From: Straminergon stramineum
Lineage: Eukaryota; Streptophyta; Bryopsida; Hypnales; Calliergonaceae
DNA: 64,000 nucleotides
Direction of reading: 5' to 3'
Assembly: GCA_963920665.1 (NCBI GenBank)
Contig: OY987265.1
Span: 4,717,001 to 4,781,000 of the forward strand
Each line of letters opens with the position of its first letter. Within the stretch, counting starts at the first letter, position 1. Made by a program: the position numbers and the translations under genes. Below are positions 1-12,520 of this stretch, piece by piece. The notes beneath the pieces were generated by a model. It made no database searches and was not told the DNA's origin. It saw only the letters and a program-made list of their open reading frames with translations.

Positions 1-2715
1 AGTCCTCTGAGGTCAATGGAAGCATAGACAACAAGTGCAAAAGACAACATGCTCTAGGTTGGCTACAAACTACGAGCATGACTAGATATGCTTGGGTATT
101 AAAAGTGTACAATTCCCCAAAAAGGACCATGCTGTCTCGAGAGTAAGCTCGTCTCCCGAGACCAGAAACAATATTATCTAGACAGAAGCATAACATCCCA
201 CACATGCTTGATAGAGGAGCAATTTGTACCTGCAGCTTCTTGGCCAGTCATCGCATCCACTACTAGTAGAACTTCCGTAGGATTCACGACTTGTTTAATC
301 TGCTTCAGCTCATCCATCATGCCACGATCTACCTGCCCTCAAACAGCAGCTGTTCAATAAGCCTAAAATTATGCAAGACAAGCAACGATTGTGGCCTAAT
401 CAAGTTTTCCTAATAAGACGAAATCAGCGCAACAGAATCACGCGCCCACGTGTGAACGTAATTTCCAAGTTCAAGAGTTTTGAACACGAAGGGCCTAATA
501 CGTAAAAACAATGTGAATTTCGTTCAAATCATAAAGGTATAGTGACAGAAGATTTATACCTGAAGGCGTCCGGCTGTATCAACGATTATAACATCTATAC
601 CTTTTTTCTTGGCCTCAGCAAGACCCAGCTTTGCAATCTCTGCTGGCCGTAATTGATTTCCAGCTTCAAATACAGGGACCTCCACCTGCAAAGTCAAGCA
701 CGCAATTTCAGATATACTGGCATAATTGACCAGGATGACGTTCAACAGACAGCATGATAGAGCCGCTAAGAAAAAAGACTCACCTGCTTTCCTAGAGTAA
801 CGAGCTGATCAATGGCTGCTGGCCTATACACATCTGTCGCCAACATCATGCAGCTCTTACCCTGCACCCAGAGGATATGATAATAAGAAATTTTTTGTAC
901 GATCAGAAATTCCAAGAGCTGTGATTCAAGCAAAGAACTCACTCAGCACCTGGACAGGTGCTAAAAAGACACTACTCAGGACCCTTGTGTTTACGACAAT
1001 CCTACCAAGAATTTGTGGCAATATTGTCAAACTATCAAGCACTTGTGGCATACTGTCAAACTTAGAAGTTTTTTGCACTTCGACGTATGCTAATCAGAAC
1101 TTACGAAAGTATAAATCCTCTTCTAATTCAACCTCCCAGAAAATATACCTTTTTCTGGCAGAAAAGTGCAAGCTTTCCACACGCAGTTGTCTTTCCCACA
1201 CCCTGTAATCCCGCCATCAGAATGACGGTAGGCCCAGTTTTGGCAAACTCAATGCCAACCATTTCTCCACCCATGAGAGTCACCAACTCATCATTGACCA
1301 CCTGCATTACCATCCACCTTTTCAATACCCTAGACTGGTAACAGAATTTTTACTCTATAAGTGCATCAGAGACAAGAAGCATCTAGACTGACACTCGCAA
1401 ACAACAGAGAGGAAATAGGAAACGGATTAAACTGGACAGTCTAGCGAGACCGAAGGGTGGAATATACATACCTTCACAAGCTGTTGATCTGGTCTTACAC
1501 CTCGAACGACTCCCATGCCTATGGCCTTATCTCCTACGGACTTCACAAATCTTCGGACAACTGGCAAACTCACCTGCGCAAGTGGGCAAAACTCTCAATA
1601 TGGAAAGCATTTCAAACGCTTACACAAGTTTCAGACATGATCTAAAATTTCAGAAAAATTGGAGCTGCCAGAACAGTACTACACTTTGTGTAGTCTAAAC
1701 GCGCAGCAGTTTGAAATCATTGTAGGCTCCGAGATACGTACATCAGCCTCAAGCAGTGCTCTTCGTATATCTTTGATGGGCTCCTTGATGTTATCTTTTG
1801 TCAAAACATCTGCAGCATCAATTGAAAGTCAGATAATCGCCACAGAAACTAATATTCCAGCAATACTCAAGCAGGCCACAAAAGTCTCACAATAAGGATT
1901 TTCAGAGTTCGCGGTTTCATCAGCAATTACGTTGTTTGTCTGCAAATCTGGCCCCAGACTCTTGTCTCGAAGTGCTAACCCGTAATAGAGATTAGTCTGC
2001 GTTGCCCAAATAGTCGCCATTCTTGGAGCACGAGGCTTGAACTATGACGACCCCTAATCATCTTGACATGAAACACAAGCAATGTAAAGGCAACGTTTAC
2101 CTTCTTTTCGAAGTTTCGACCATGCTGCTTCCAGACTGTCAGTGAGCTGATCAAACACTGCGGCTCGAACAACCAGACCCCTGCCATTCCCCTTCCGTGC
2201 CTCATACAATGTTCCTGTACTGGTGGCGAGAGATAATTCTTCATTTCTCTAAATCAACAACAGACTCGGTGAGCACATTTGTACATCCGGCAATAAATTA
2301 ACAGAAATTCTATGCAGTAAGCCAAGTGTTTGTTTTGTTTGTTTTGTTTTTGTCAGCAAGTCATAGAATTCCATAATTGACGCCAGCGTTCGCAACACCA
2401 ATAAAAGAGGTGCGTACATTGGTGGGTTTGCCAGATTTTCACACACTAGTACAATCCAATGTTCCCCAAATCGCAGTTCGCTTAAACCCTACTTACCGCC
2501 ACGAATTCGCTTTGAAAGAATCCAGGCCTGGGCCCCAAGAGCGACAACCGCAACGACACCGGTCCACCTGTCAGGCGTCGCACCGTGAGAGCTCGGCATC
2601 GCACGCCACAGGGCTTCGGGAATCCTCCACCACGGTGGTGTGCAGGAGATGGAGCTGCAGCAGCGGGATTAGCAGCAGGAGTAGTGGCGCCGTGGAGCAC
2701 TGCAGCTGCCGCCAT
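1..2715 (-). CDS. cpSRP54: Chloroplast signal recognition particle 54 kDa protein (cpSRP54), N-terminal part, truncated by window edge
   Basis: GTPase subunit of the chloroplast SRP, which delivers light-harvesting proteins to thylakoid membranes. Eight exons on the minus strand, all in consistent phase: 2715-2497, 2248-2101, 1809-1742, 1573-1472, 1301-1149, 861-784, 685-560 and 332-230; they give about 332 residues. Exon 1 is an Ala/Arg/Ser-rich transit-peptide-like leader. Exon 2 carries [16 protein letters not shown], the start of the N domain. Exon 5 has the G1 P-loop GLQGVGKTT, exon 6 [11 protein letters not shown] (G2 region), exon 7 DTAGRLQ (G3), exon 8 [11 protein letters not shown]4 (TKLD), G5 and the methionine-rich M domain lie left of the window. 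The start is the ATG at 2715; an upstream GTG is in frame but not needed. A leader plus N/G domain of this kind separates it from cytosolic SRP54. Confidence 0.93.
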
Positions 2716-2768
2716 GGCCACCGGGAGAATTGCGAATGGGAAGGGAAGCTAGAAAGCAGGCATTGACG

Positions 2769-2801
2769 CAGTGAGGAGAGGGCTCTCTCTCTCTCTCTGG
2801 C
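2769..2801. repeat. CT/GA microsatellite in the cpSRP54 5' leader
   Basis: A run of CT dinucleotides lies about 60-85 bp upstream of the cpSRP54 start codon; on the gene's own strand it reads as a GA repeat. Such GA/CT tracts are common in plant 5' leaders and core promoters. No function can be claimed from the sequence. Confidence 0.8.
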
Positions 2802-3028
2802 GGAGGTTTTGAGGGTGCGAAGAGAGGATTGAAGTGGGAAAACGCAGCTTGAAGAAGAGAGAGCAATTTTCACCAGGGGGCGAGCGAGTAGTGTAAGACT
2901 TCCAGGGTGTGTGGATTGGGTGCCTCGGGAATGGGGCCCAGTCTTTCTTCCTTGGGACTTGGGAGACGCTGATTTGTCGTTTCAGTGAGGGTGCGGAATT
3001 AGGATCTCGTATACCGGCGATAAGCTTA

Positions 3029-3520
3029 GACCATCTCCAGTGCAGACCGGAATAGGCCCCTCCAAATGAACCTCTAACTTTTGACTGGTTTATAATGAGA
3101 ACTTGAATTTTTTTTCCAATGGGAATCGCATTCAAAAGTACAAGGAGACTCAACTTCAGACATTGGACAAAGAAAATAAACCACTTCATATACTAGCTAA
3201 AAGACAAAAATTAGAGTGATATTGGCATATCATTGTTACCAAACCACTTTGCATTTCAAATGTGGAGTTTCATGGGTCAAATTTCGCTTTGGTAACCATG
3301 ATTTACCAAGATCAACCTCTATAATTTTTTGTTTATTAAATAACTTTGAAGGAGTTTATTTCCATTGTCCAATGTCTACTTTGAGTTTTTTTGGTACATA
3401 CTCAAAGCACTTTGAGATGCACTTGCAATGATAAAAATTCCAAGTTCTAATTATATATGAGTCAAAAATCAGGAAAGAAATTTTGTGGGGCAAATTTCAG
3501 AGTGGATTGGGGATCATGCC
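3029..3520. repeat. Large foldback (inverted-repeat) element, arms about 200 bp
   Basis: The two halves are imperfect reverse complements. ACATTGGACAAAGAAAATAA at about 3162-3181 in the left arm matches the complement of TTATTTCCATTGTCCAATGT at about 3355-3374, and GAGAACTTGAATTTTT near 3098 matches the complement of AAAAATTCCAAGTTCT near 3434. Left-arm-like sequence recurs at 63728-63930. It has no coding capacity and looks like a non-autonomous foldback transposon between cpSRP54 and GLE1. Exact ends and target duplication were not resolved. Confidence 0.65.
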
Positions 3521-4799
3521 CTTAGAACATCCTTAGTCCAACAACTATATTCAAACCTAGTAACACTATCTTACCAAGCCAAGGTTCAACGACCTCTAGC
3601 TTATTGGGCAAGACAAGAAACGAAGCGATCCAATCTAGACTTCTTTCCTAACCCCTACATCAAACTTTGCTACCAAATCACTTTGACCGTGTCACTACAT
3701 TTGACTAAAGCCTATATAGCAAGAGCTTCCAAATTGGAGTGCAAAGTGCTTTGATAATTGTGATTTGCCACACCACTTTGCACTCCAAATGTAGAAACCC
3801 CATTTAGGGATTAAATAAAGTTTATTAATCAAATCTATTGTTTTTTTTCGTAAATCTCATAATATTTCATAATCAAAGTAGGTCGAAGTATTGCAAAATA
3901 CATAGGGATCTACTAAGTTTTATAATGAAAGGTTACCTTAGCTAATTGTGCAGTATCAATGCACAACCACGATTCTAGAATGGATAGGCCCGAGTCCTTG
4001 AATGTCCTTGTGATGATCGGCTACTTCAGTTTGGAACATACAGGATCTGGAGCGAATTCACCATAGATTCGGTCTCTCAATCCGATGCTTCGAAGACCCT
4101 TGAAGAGCTCGAACCGAGCTTCAAAGCGCTTTGGAGGACACTCATATATCACGAGTCCGATAGAGCAGAGCAACATTTGTGGTGAAATCGGAAGAACAGC
4201 GCTAGACCATGCAAACCATTCCACTTTGAATCTGGTAAAAAAACTTCCGGAAAAAGGATTTGTCCCATTAACATTGCTTTTTGTACATTCACTAGGATTC
4301 TCCATACTTCAAAATAGGACTTGTGGCCTTCAATACCCTATAGAACGCCAGGTCCTCTATAATAGTACCATCCCTGATGATCTGCGTCTGCTTTGCAAAC
4401 AACAGAACACAGAATAGAAGAATCACCCTAACTATTTGCAACCCTGAGTAATCAAAATAATCGTGACATTTTCAGGTGGCTTCAACCCAAGCTCGGAGAC
4501 AGAAAGGTGTCTATCTATATTCTGACTCAACTTCTGATGCAAGGATTGATATCAGAGTGGACCAGAATGTGTCAATTTGATTTCTTAACTGTTTTGTAGC
4601 TACGTTGTTCAAGCCCCTGATCGACACCATCGCCACGTTCATCTTGCTGTGCCCGCTCCTCTCGCCTGTTCATGTATCAAATTTGGGCCTGCTTCGAAAG
4701 ATGACTCTTCAAGCAATCCGTTTGTGATAAAATGAAACAACAAATTTAGTCTGCTCCTCAAACCTCGACCCAAAGTTGCCAGGGAAGCTAGAGACTACT
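3521..4799. other. Intergenic: repeat-like sequence and GLE1 3' flank
   Basis: The first 300 bp repeat phrases from the adjacent foldback element (CACTTTGCACTCCAAATGT at about 3773-3791) and are probably a decayed relative. The rest is single-copy-looking DNA with no gene I recognise. Open frames of about 100 codons exist on both strands of 4021-4417 but show no family resemblance. GATATCAGAGTGGACC near 4549 faintly resembles a retrotransposon primer-binding site, too weakly to call. Confidence 0.4.
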
Positions 4800-7700
4800 T
4801 CACGCTCTCAGAGAGGAGGAAACATCTGTCGCAGGCATTTTCCTGCCCTCAGGCTCTTGTAAATACTTTAGGAGGTACAAGTACGTCTCCAATCGTGAAA
4901 CCACAGCTCTAGCATCGCCATCACCATTGGCCTTGAGCTTTTCAATGAACTCTGTCACAATAGCTTGCATCACCCTCATGAAAGGCTTTGGGTACACTTG
5001 ATAGAGTCTGAATCCTGCCATCTGCAAAAGGCACCCACAAGATAGGACTAGATTGGTAATTAATGGTGAACATAACAAAAAGATCTTGCCCTGGTCATAC
5101 TTGCCTGGAGAGGTCGCGTCTACTGTTTGCAAAATACAAGATTATGGTTGAATTGATATGCGCTAAGAGCAAAGGCAGACGAGATTATCCGACCTTCAAG
5201 AATGCCTCTAAACCTGAAGCACTGTTTCGATCTGCCAGAATGTTGTTCAATAAACGTGCGACCCACGCCCATCCCGGCTGCTAAACCATGTGGATTTTGC
5301 CCTCCTGCCACCTCGGACTGTGCAGAGAACCAAACTCAGCGTCATATCCAGAGTCTCCAATAAGAACATTCACATACATTTACTTCCCCACCGGAATAGT
5401 AGTCAACCTTGTCTAGGACCAGATTTGATTGCTAAAATAGAGGAGCCCACAAGGTGCATGTCTTATCTTTCTCCTTGTCTAAGCTGAGGACCAATATTTT
5501 AGGGTACAGATCATAAATCCTCAAGTGCACAATCTCAAAATAGAAAGTGTACTTTGGAAGCTAATATTTGATACTAGTACATTTCACAGTATATTCCAAT
5601 CAATCAAAATTTCTCCTTCTTCATTTCTTCTTCTATAGGTATATTTGCTACCTTCCTTGAAGGTTCCTAATTGATTTATCTCAACTCCTACACTTTTGGC
5701 CATTTGTGCACTCAGGGTTAGTCGAGGAGTTCTTGCCTGATTGAGCATGCATGTCCGCCTTGCCACCTAGAGACTAGTCAAGGAGAAAGATGGTACAAGA
5801 AACATTACGGCTCCTCGATTCTAGACTTCATTCTAGAGTTTTTTGGGCTCTTGACAAGGTTGACAACAAAGTCCATGAGGAGAGCCTACCAGAGCGCTGA
5901 AGTCACTTTGGATTCTACTTCAAATTACAAGATCAGTGAACGATCAAATACCTGAACCAAGGCGCCATAAAATGTCATATATGCAGCCATGCGTGCAACA
6001 TAATCATCTGTGCTTTCCATTTTTCCATCTTCTTCCCGATAACCAAGTGCTTCGTAATAAGCTGTATCACTTTCAAATTGGTCCTGCGCATTGTAACAAG
6101 AAGCAAGGAATTCAATCAGTAAGCCACATAGTCCAAACAAAATGTTTGACGGGTTCGATTACTATATTTCTTGATACAAGTAAATGCGTCATACCTTTGT
6201 GAACACATAATACTTGGGCACTGTGAATATACAGACTTCGTGCAGCTTCGCAAGTACAACATCCATCAACAAGGGTACCTGCCAAGGAAAAAAACGTCCA
6301 GATGCTTATTACCAGAAACTAATTGCTTGAAGAAAATCCAACATGCACTGTCATGCAAAGGGCGATGAAAGGAAAGCATGATTCCTCAGATACAGTGACG
6401 TCACTTCAAAGATTCCTCTCATGTCCTTGTACTCATGCTCAAAGGATTGTTAACCAATAGATTTTTTAGAACACAACCTTTGGATTGTGAGAATCAAATA
6501 GTTCCCGTAACATTAAATGATAATATTGGAGCTACTACGGTACCTGGGAGGCCACGTTGACAATGACTTGTGCTAATGCAAAGGCAAAGGAAGGGAGCTT
6601 CAACACCTGCGACTCGATCTGTGAAAGTAGCTGCTCATCCAAGCAACGAAAGGAAGAATTAACTTCTCAAACGAGGTATAATAGCAGTCAATGAACATAG
6701 CGTACAGAGACTCAGTACGACAATGCAATAGAAGCCGGTACAGAAGTGTCAATACTGAGGCGAGGTATAGTGAGACACCTTTACACCCAAAGTAACAAGT
6801 AAAAACTGAGTAGGGACCCGATTGTCATTGAGTAGTTGCAGCAAGTCCCTTGATTTAATGCTGTAAAACAAATAAAAACACCATAACAACGAATTACTTT
6901 ACCGTCACGTCCGTGGCAGAGAAGATTCGTAACTTTGTCTCCTCTATTCACAGCATTCACACCATCGGAATTGTTAAAGAAACTACTAATTTTAAAGAAA
7001 AATCAGAAATCATTTAGTATAATAACACACTTCACTTGTTCTTGTGTGGCAGCAATCTGTTGTAGATGCTTGATGATCTGCCTCTCGTAGGTCTTCAACT
7101 CCTGTTGGTTTGCAACAGAAAATCAGGTTCTTAGAAACTTGTTCTTCAATCTACTGCTTCTCAATTTCTATTAAAACATAAGATTGAAAGTCGACTCAAC
7201 AACTTCTACTTTCTATCCCACCTTCTGATGGGCCGGATTAGCTCGAAGAGGTGCGTACACATCCTGATACGCCTGCAGATTTTGTAATCGAGACTGCTCT
7301 AATTTGGCTGCGGTACTTGCCACTTTGGGCTTCAGTCCTGCAGTAGAATCAAATAAATCAGTTGGGATCGTTTACAAACTGAAAAGAAGATGGGTTATTG
7401 ACATAAACATCTTTCAAAAGTATCTGAAAAAGGAATCTTGCTATGACCTGTCGTTGCTGTCTTGGTAGTGGGTTCCTTCTGTTTAGCACTTCTCTGTACA
7501 GCTTCTTTCTCCTTCGCACTCCGCAGCAGATCGTCCTTGGCTTTTCGATCATCTTCAGCACGTTTTACTGCGGCTGCAGATGCAGCCTCTGCTTGTGCCT
7601 TCCTCTTGGCAGCGTCAGCTTCAGCCTTCTCTTTCTCAGCCTGAGTTTTGGCCTTGATCTGCCGCTCTCTCTCTTCTCTAGCAGCAATTTCTTGCCGGCG

Positions 7701-9679
7701 AGCTTCTTCCTCAGCAGCTTCTCTCCTGATCTGACGAGCTTCAAATTGGGAACGAAGCTCATGATCCCTTTGCAATGCAGAGAGATGTTCATCTCGTAAC
7801 TCAGCACTGAAAACCATATTTCACAACAATTAACAATTAAAATTAATCAGAACCAGAGTTTAAAACGCCACTAGGTGAGCAAGCAGAACCATCAACAAAC
7901 CGCAAAAATTGACTTGATAACAAAATTAATTCTTTTTCGAAGGATCAAAGTATCGTTCAACAAAGTGTGTACATAAGTAAACAAGATATGAAGGGGACAG
8001 AGGAAGCCACAGGTTGATACATATATTGAGCAATTGTAATATGACTACGTCAGGGGAAAACAAGATGTCCTACATTTGTCTTTGATCTTGCTTATCCGAT
8101 CGTCTCGCCAACTCACACTTAGCCTCTTTATCGTTCTCGACCCGCGCCAGCAAGGCTGCCTCTCTTTGCAATTCCTCTCTTAAGGCAACGTCAAGATTCA
8201 ACCTCCCCTTCCTAAACTCCTCCTCAAATGCTTCCAGTAAGATTATGAAAGTGAAAAAAAACCCAACTCAACTGACAGTCCTTCCCTGTTTCGCTTAAGA
8301 TGGAGTTTGGCAACTAAAGTAAGGGATACCAAGACCGCAACAGACCTCATCCTCTCACCCTATACTTACCCGTGTTACCAACAGAAACTCATCTATTCAA
8401 TACACTCATTTGGACTTACTAGCAAGTGGTGTAAGCATGACTTGGTAAAGTGTCTATGGCCACCGATCTTTGAACGAAAATGGAGTTGCCTTCTGTCACT
8501 TATATTAATCTACAATACTGCCTTTCCACTTTGAATGATTGCATAATCAATTCATGCATAGTGATAAAAATTGATTTCCATAGATTTTGCTGTTGTAACC
8601 AATGGGATCTCTCTACAACACTACACCGATCTCACCAAAAGAACACTCCTAAAAATGCTAAATGCTTCACGTGACGCAAACAGCACCCTCTATCTTTCGA
8701 TCGGCTCACCTGTACTCTAGAGCGGCGTTCTCGCTCTAGCTCTATTAAAGCAGATTCCACATATCCAGTTCGTGCAAGCAGTGGGCTGCTACCCCACACA
8801 TCCTCGTTAGCAACTGCGGGTGGTTCTTCCGAATTCCTGCAAAACAGATAGGAATGAGTACAATGCCCATTTCTGAATATATTGACTACCAAAGAATTCA
8901 TGCTAATGCGTGGGTCATTACCTTCCGGATCTTACACGAGAGCTCTTTCCCTTTTAGATCAAATTCTATTCTTATACTCGCAAACAGGACTCACCCATAT
9001 TAACTCCAATGAACAAACACAAACTTTACCTTGACGTAGCCTTTTGGATCTGATCCTCGATTAGAATAGATGGGGTTGGCACAGAAGGAGCATCGCCTTC
9101 TTCATCATCACCAGAATTCGTCTCGGAATCACTGTCAAATGCTCGCATTCGAAACGGCCCAGTCGTCCTGCCAAAATCTGCGGTGACAGAGAATTCCCGC
9201 CATGAGAACCTGCCAAGTAATATGCGAATTAAACCCTCCTTGACCTAATTCCATCCTCTACAACCCTTACTTCACCCCCTCTCTCAAACCACAAAACACA
9301 CCTGCAGCCATGAATCACACACAAACATAGTCTCCACACAAAATGGACATGTCAATGTGAATCCTGCGCACCCTCTGTTGGTGGAAGGAGGAGGAGGCTC
9401 ATTATCTAAAGATACAGTGGACGTGTAGCGATTGGCAATGACATCGAGCTCCGATTGCAAGTCCTGTAAAGTCCAATCGGGACTGGGATCCACGAACTTC
9501 TCAAGCACGGGAGAAACCTTGGATGCATACGGAGTCTTCAGCGTCAGCTACAATCGACCGCCAGGACTACTAGCGGTGCCAGGACTCTCTAATGACGAAG
9601 TTGCTGGCGGAGATTTGGAGGCGTAAGGAGGCGACCGATGCAATGAAAATCCGTTCGGCGAATTCTCCGTGGAGAACAT
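4800..9679 (-). CDS. GLE1: mRNA export nucleoporin GLE1 (multi-exon; first exon contains an in-frame stop)
   Basis: GLE1 sits on the cytoplasmic face of the nuclear pore and with InsP6 activates the DEAD-box helicase that releases mRNPs. Readable exons: 9547-9372 (DPSPDWTLQDLQSELDVIA, the plant GLE1 N terminus), 9209-9030 (acidic DSDSETNSGDDEE), 8836-8710 (YVESALIELERERRS), a charged exon around 8245-8080, the long coiled-coil region around 7810-7440 (RDHELRSQFEARQIRREAAE), and further exons to the C-terminal HEAT-like domain: DQFESDTAYYEALGYREED near 6090, STDDYVARMAAYMTFYGALVQ near 5970, and the last exon from about 5020 (MAGFRLYQVYPKPFMRV) to TGA at 4800. The only upstream ATG (9679) opens 43 codons ending in TAG at 9548-9550, in the same frame as the GLE1 exon. 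One splice junction near 8245 was not resolved. Family assignment is firm; N-terminal integrity is not. Confidence 0.82.
9548..9679 (-). other. 43-codon ORF directly upstream of and in frame with GLE1
   Basis: The ORF starts at the ATG at 9679 and stops at TAG, immediately followed in the same frame by the GLE1-like reading (LTLKTPYASKVSPVLEKF). It is Ser/Pro-rich, and its SPPYASKSPPA resembles the downstream TPYASKVSP. It could be the true N terminus broken by a point change, or an upstream ORF followed by a non-AUG GLE1 start. Confidence 0.5.
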
Positions 9680-9727
9680 CCTGAATTGTGTTGAAGCTCA
9701 ACTCGGCAGAATCTGGGGAGCAAGCCT

Positions 9728-9795
9728 AAACCCTAAACCCTTGAGTTCAGCATTCTCACTCCTTGACAGGATTGCTTCGAACCCCTAAACCCTAC
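9728..9795 (-). promoter_or_regulatory. Telo-box motifs upstream of GLE1
   Basis: AAACCCTAAACCC at 9728-9740 and AAACCCTAC at 9787-9795 lie 50-115 bp upstream of the GLE1 ATG. AAACCCTA telo-boxes are a known plant promoter/5' UTR element of growth- and translation-related genes. Position and sequence support the call; activity is inferred. Confidence 0.5.
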
Positions 9796-10423
9796 AGCTG
9801 TGAAAAAATGGCATTGCTCGTAATCTCGGGTCCAAATCCTGCGATGCACTTGAAATGCACTTGCGGCGTGCGCCAGATCAACAAAATTTCTGCGATAAGG
9901 AATGAAAATTCCTTGTGAAAGGGCACTAAAGCCGATTACCATTACGGGAGTCACGGTGCTAGAAAATTCTCCAGCGAGTCTATCACTCTGTCACCGAATT
10001 CGGAAAAGATTCCGCAGTCTTTTGAGCAAGTACAAATTGTTCATTACAGGGAGTCACAATTGTAAAGCCCTCCCCGTGCCTGTCTCCAAATTCGTTGAAA
10101 CTATCGTTGTGGAACACTGCAAATGGGCATCTACCGCTCCTTCAATTAATTCTGTGACAAACTTGGGCCCCGAAGATTTCTTCAAACTCGGGAAACTACG
10201 GTTCACATCCCACACTCATCGTGCCGACTCCCTGTAACCGAGTTCAAGGAATAGTTACACAACAAGTTCTAATATCAGACCTTTGCGGGGCCAGATCGTA
10301 CCATTTCAAAATAAATCTCTAATTTCACCAAATAAAAGTAGTCTTTTTTTCTCAATAATTTTTTCATTTGTATTTAAAATGTGAATGAAGTCGCCAGATT
10401 TGGATGAAAAAGGGCATTAATAT

Positions 10424-10557
10424 CACTGGTAGAAAAATATGTTCTAAATGATTGTTCACAATGCCTAAAAAATATCTAGAATGACTTATGTTTATAGTCA
10501 TTGTGGACAATTTCTAGTCATTTAGGATAATCATTTATAACATGTTTTCTACTAGTG
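10424..10557. mobile_element. 134-bp CACTA-type miniature transposon with TAT target duplication
   Basis: The element starts CACTGGTAGAAAAATATGTT and ends AACATGTTTTCTACTAGTG; these ends are near-perfect inverted repeats. The interior continues the foldback (CTAAATGATTGTTCACAATG against TAGTCATTGTGGACAATT). It is flanked by TAT at 10421-10423 and 10558-10560. A 3-bp duplication with CACTA ends is the hallmark of the En/Spm (CACTA) superfamily; the small size marks a non-autonomous copy. Confidence 0.82.
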
Positions 10558-11468
10558 TATAATTGGACAATGTTATTTGGTCCAAAAGATGGATTAATGT
10601 AGAAATACAATGCTTCACCAAATTTTAATTGATTCGCCATCTAGGCATTTTTTTCAATTTCAATAAATAAAAAATTATTCAAAGAGTTCATCAAATTTCT
10701 TGAAAGGAGCCTCATTGACCAACCGCAACATCCCACACTTGTCCTTTCATCTAATTGGAGGAACAGTCACAGTGAGAGGCATGCTACCTTAATCCTTCCT
10801 TGTTGAATTATAAATTTTGTTAAGTAATTAAGCTAATTTTTTTGTCCTAATTTAGTAGGGAGGTTGAGAAATTTTAGAGCACTAAATAATATTGAATTAG
10901 TGCATTTTGAAATATTACTATATTGAATCAATTTTCACAAAAAAAGAAATTTGTAGGGATATCAATCTTCTAATGACACTACTTTACACATCTCTCTAAT
11001 AATGCAAATCACTCAAGTGAAGGTGAGAAAATTACAATAGTTTCGCTTACAAAACTACACTAATAAATGAAATGTAGTGTTTGTAATACTAATTACAAAC
11101 TCAAACATTGAATGGCAACAACACTACTAATGTTACCAACACTAAATGACAACATGAACACTAATAATCAATTATTGTAATTTTGGTTGTTATCAAATTT
11201 CTACATCTGTGAATTTAGTGTTAGTGAAGAAATTATTAATTCGCAACAAAGGACTATAATTATGTATACATGGTTTTAGGGTGAGTAGAAGGCAAATAAA
11301 AGAAAATGGATGTATATCAATATTTATAATTCTTCAAAAAATGGAAGTAAAAATTGAGAATAAGCATTGTTTGTATATAATAGCAATGTTAAAAGAAAAG
11401 GAGAATTCACTAATTTTAAAAACATGAGAACCATTTACAATAAAAGAAGTCATGTGACCAAAATGGAA

Positions 11469-12404
11469 TTAACTCCTAAATGCCCAAATTGTATTTTTTG
11501 GCAACATAGTGATTTGAGGCATTTCACTAAGAATAGAGTTTTTATTCTTTTTCTTTGAAATTTTCACATAACATGTTCCCAAGGAGTAGCTTTATGGCCA
11601 ACAATTTTCATAACTTTTGATTACATAGTACAGAAGTTATTGTATGATATGTCATTTTCATTGCTTGACAAGCAACCTAGATAGCCCCAAAAAAATTCTA
11701 AAAAAATCACTTTTTCAAGAAATAAAAATTTGAAATTGGTTCTCTAGATTCATACATATGTGGAAAGCTTTGAATCATTCCATTTTGATTAATGAGATGA
11801 AACTTATGAGGAGTTTTAATTTGCCGGTAGTTATGGATTCTCTACTCTAAAATAAACTTTGAAGTCTTTTATTTAACTCAATTTTCAATATTTTTGGATA
11901 AAAATAAAATTATAGGATGTAGATTGTTAATTACAACATTACAACCATTGGGACTGGCATTTTTCAATTCCATAATTGAATTCCTAACAATTTAGTAATT
12001 TGAATCATTATCTAGTTCTTTCTACTTACTATTTTTTTTCAATATGTTGTACAATTCCAAATTATCTAAAGTTTTTCAAGCATGTATCCAACTTACCTTG
12101 AAAAATGAATCCAAAGAAGAACCACCATTTTGGAATTTTTTTCGTACAAATGTAACCTTGTGAAGTGTAGATGCCCATTTTTTCACAGGGTTAAAATTTT
12201 TTTTGTCTATTTAAACACTAATATCTTGCAATCTATATGGTGGAAATTTCTGAAGTTTTTTCCACATCCTCTCAAACCAATGTACTACAAGACACTATGG
12301 TTACATGTGTCCAATTTTTTTTTCTAAAATTTGGTACTTGTACTTGAAATGGCAGTTTTAGAGCGTTTTTGGTGAAAATATAGTCAAATATATTTAGGGG
12401 TTAA
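11469..12404. mobile_element. TTAA-bounded element, ~930-bp family, copy 1
   Basis: The left end is TTAACTCCTAAATGCC and the right end ATATTTAGGGGTTAA, giving inverted ends of the form TTAACYCCTAAAT. The interior matches 53048-53978 along its length: GGCAACATAGTGATT follows the left end, ACAATTTTCATAACTTTTGA comes next, and TTTGGTGAAAATATAGTCAA precedes the right end. No open reading frame of note. The family is defined by this two-copy alignment. Confidence 0.75.
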
Positions 12405-12520
12405 TAAAACTTCATATTTATATACAAGTTAAAAGAACACACTGCATACTTAGATTGTCCTAGTTGATATTTAGATACATCTTGCCCTTGAAACTCTTGT
12501 TTATATTTTATAACAATATC

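Noticed and set aside
4540..4565. GATATCAGAGTGG resembling an LTR-retrotransposon primer-binding site (TGGTATCAGAGC)
   Set aside because: There is no matching LTR pair, no TG..CA ends and no gag/pol sequence nearby; the match is imperfect.
11469..12404. A transposase hidden inside the longest TTAA element
   Set aside because: Frames inside stay at or below about 65 codons, are AT-driven and rich in Phe/Lys/Asn, and show no DDE-type motif spacing.
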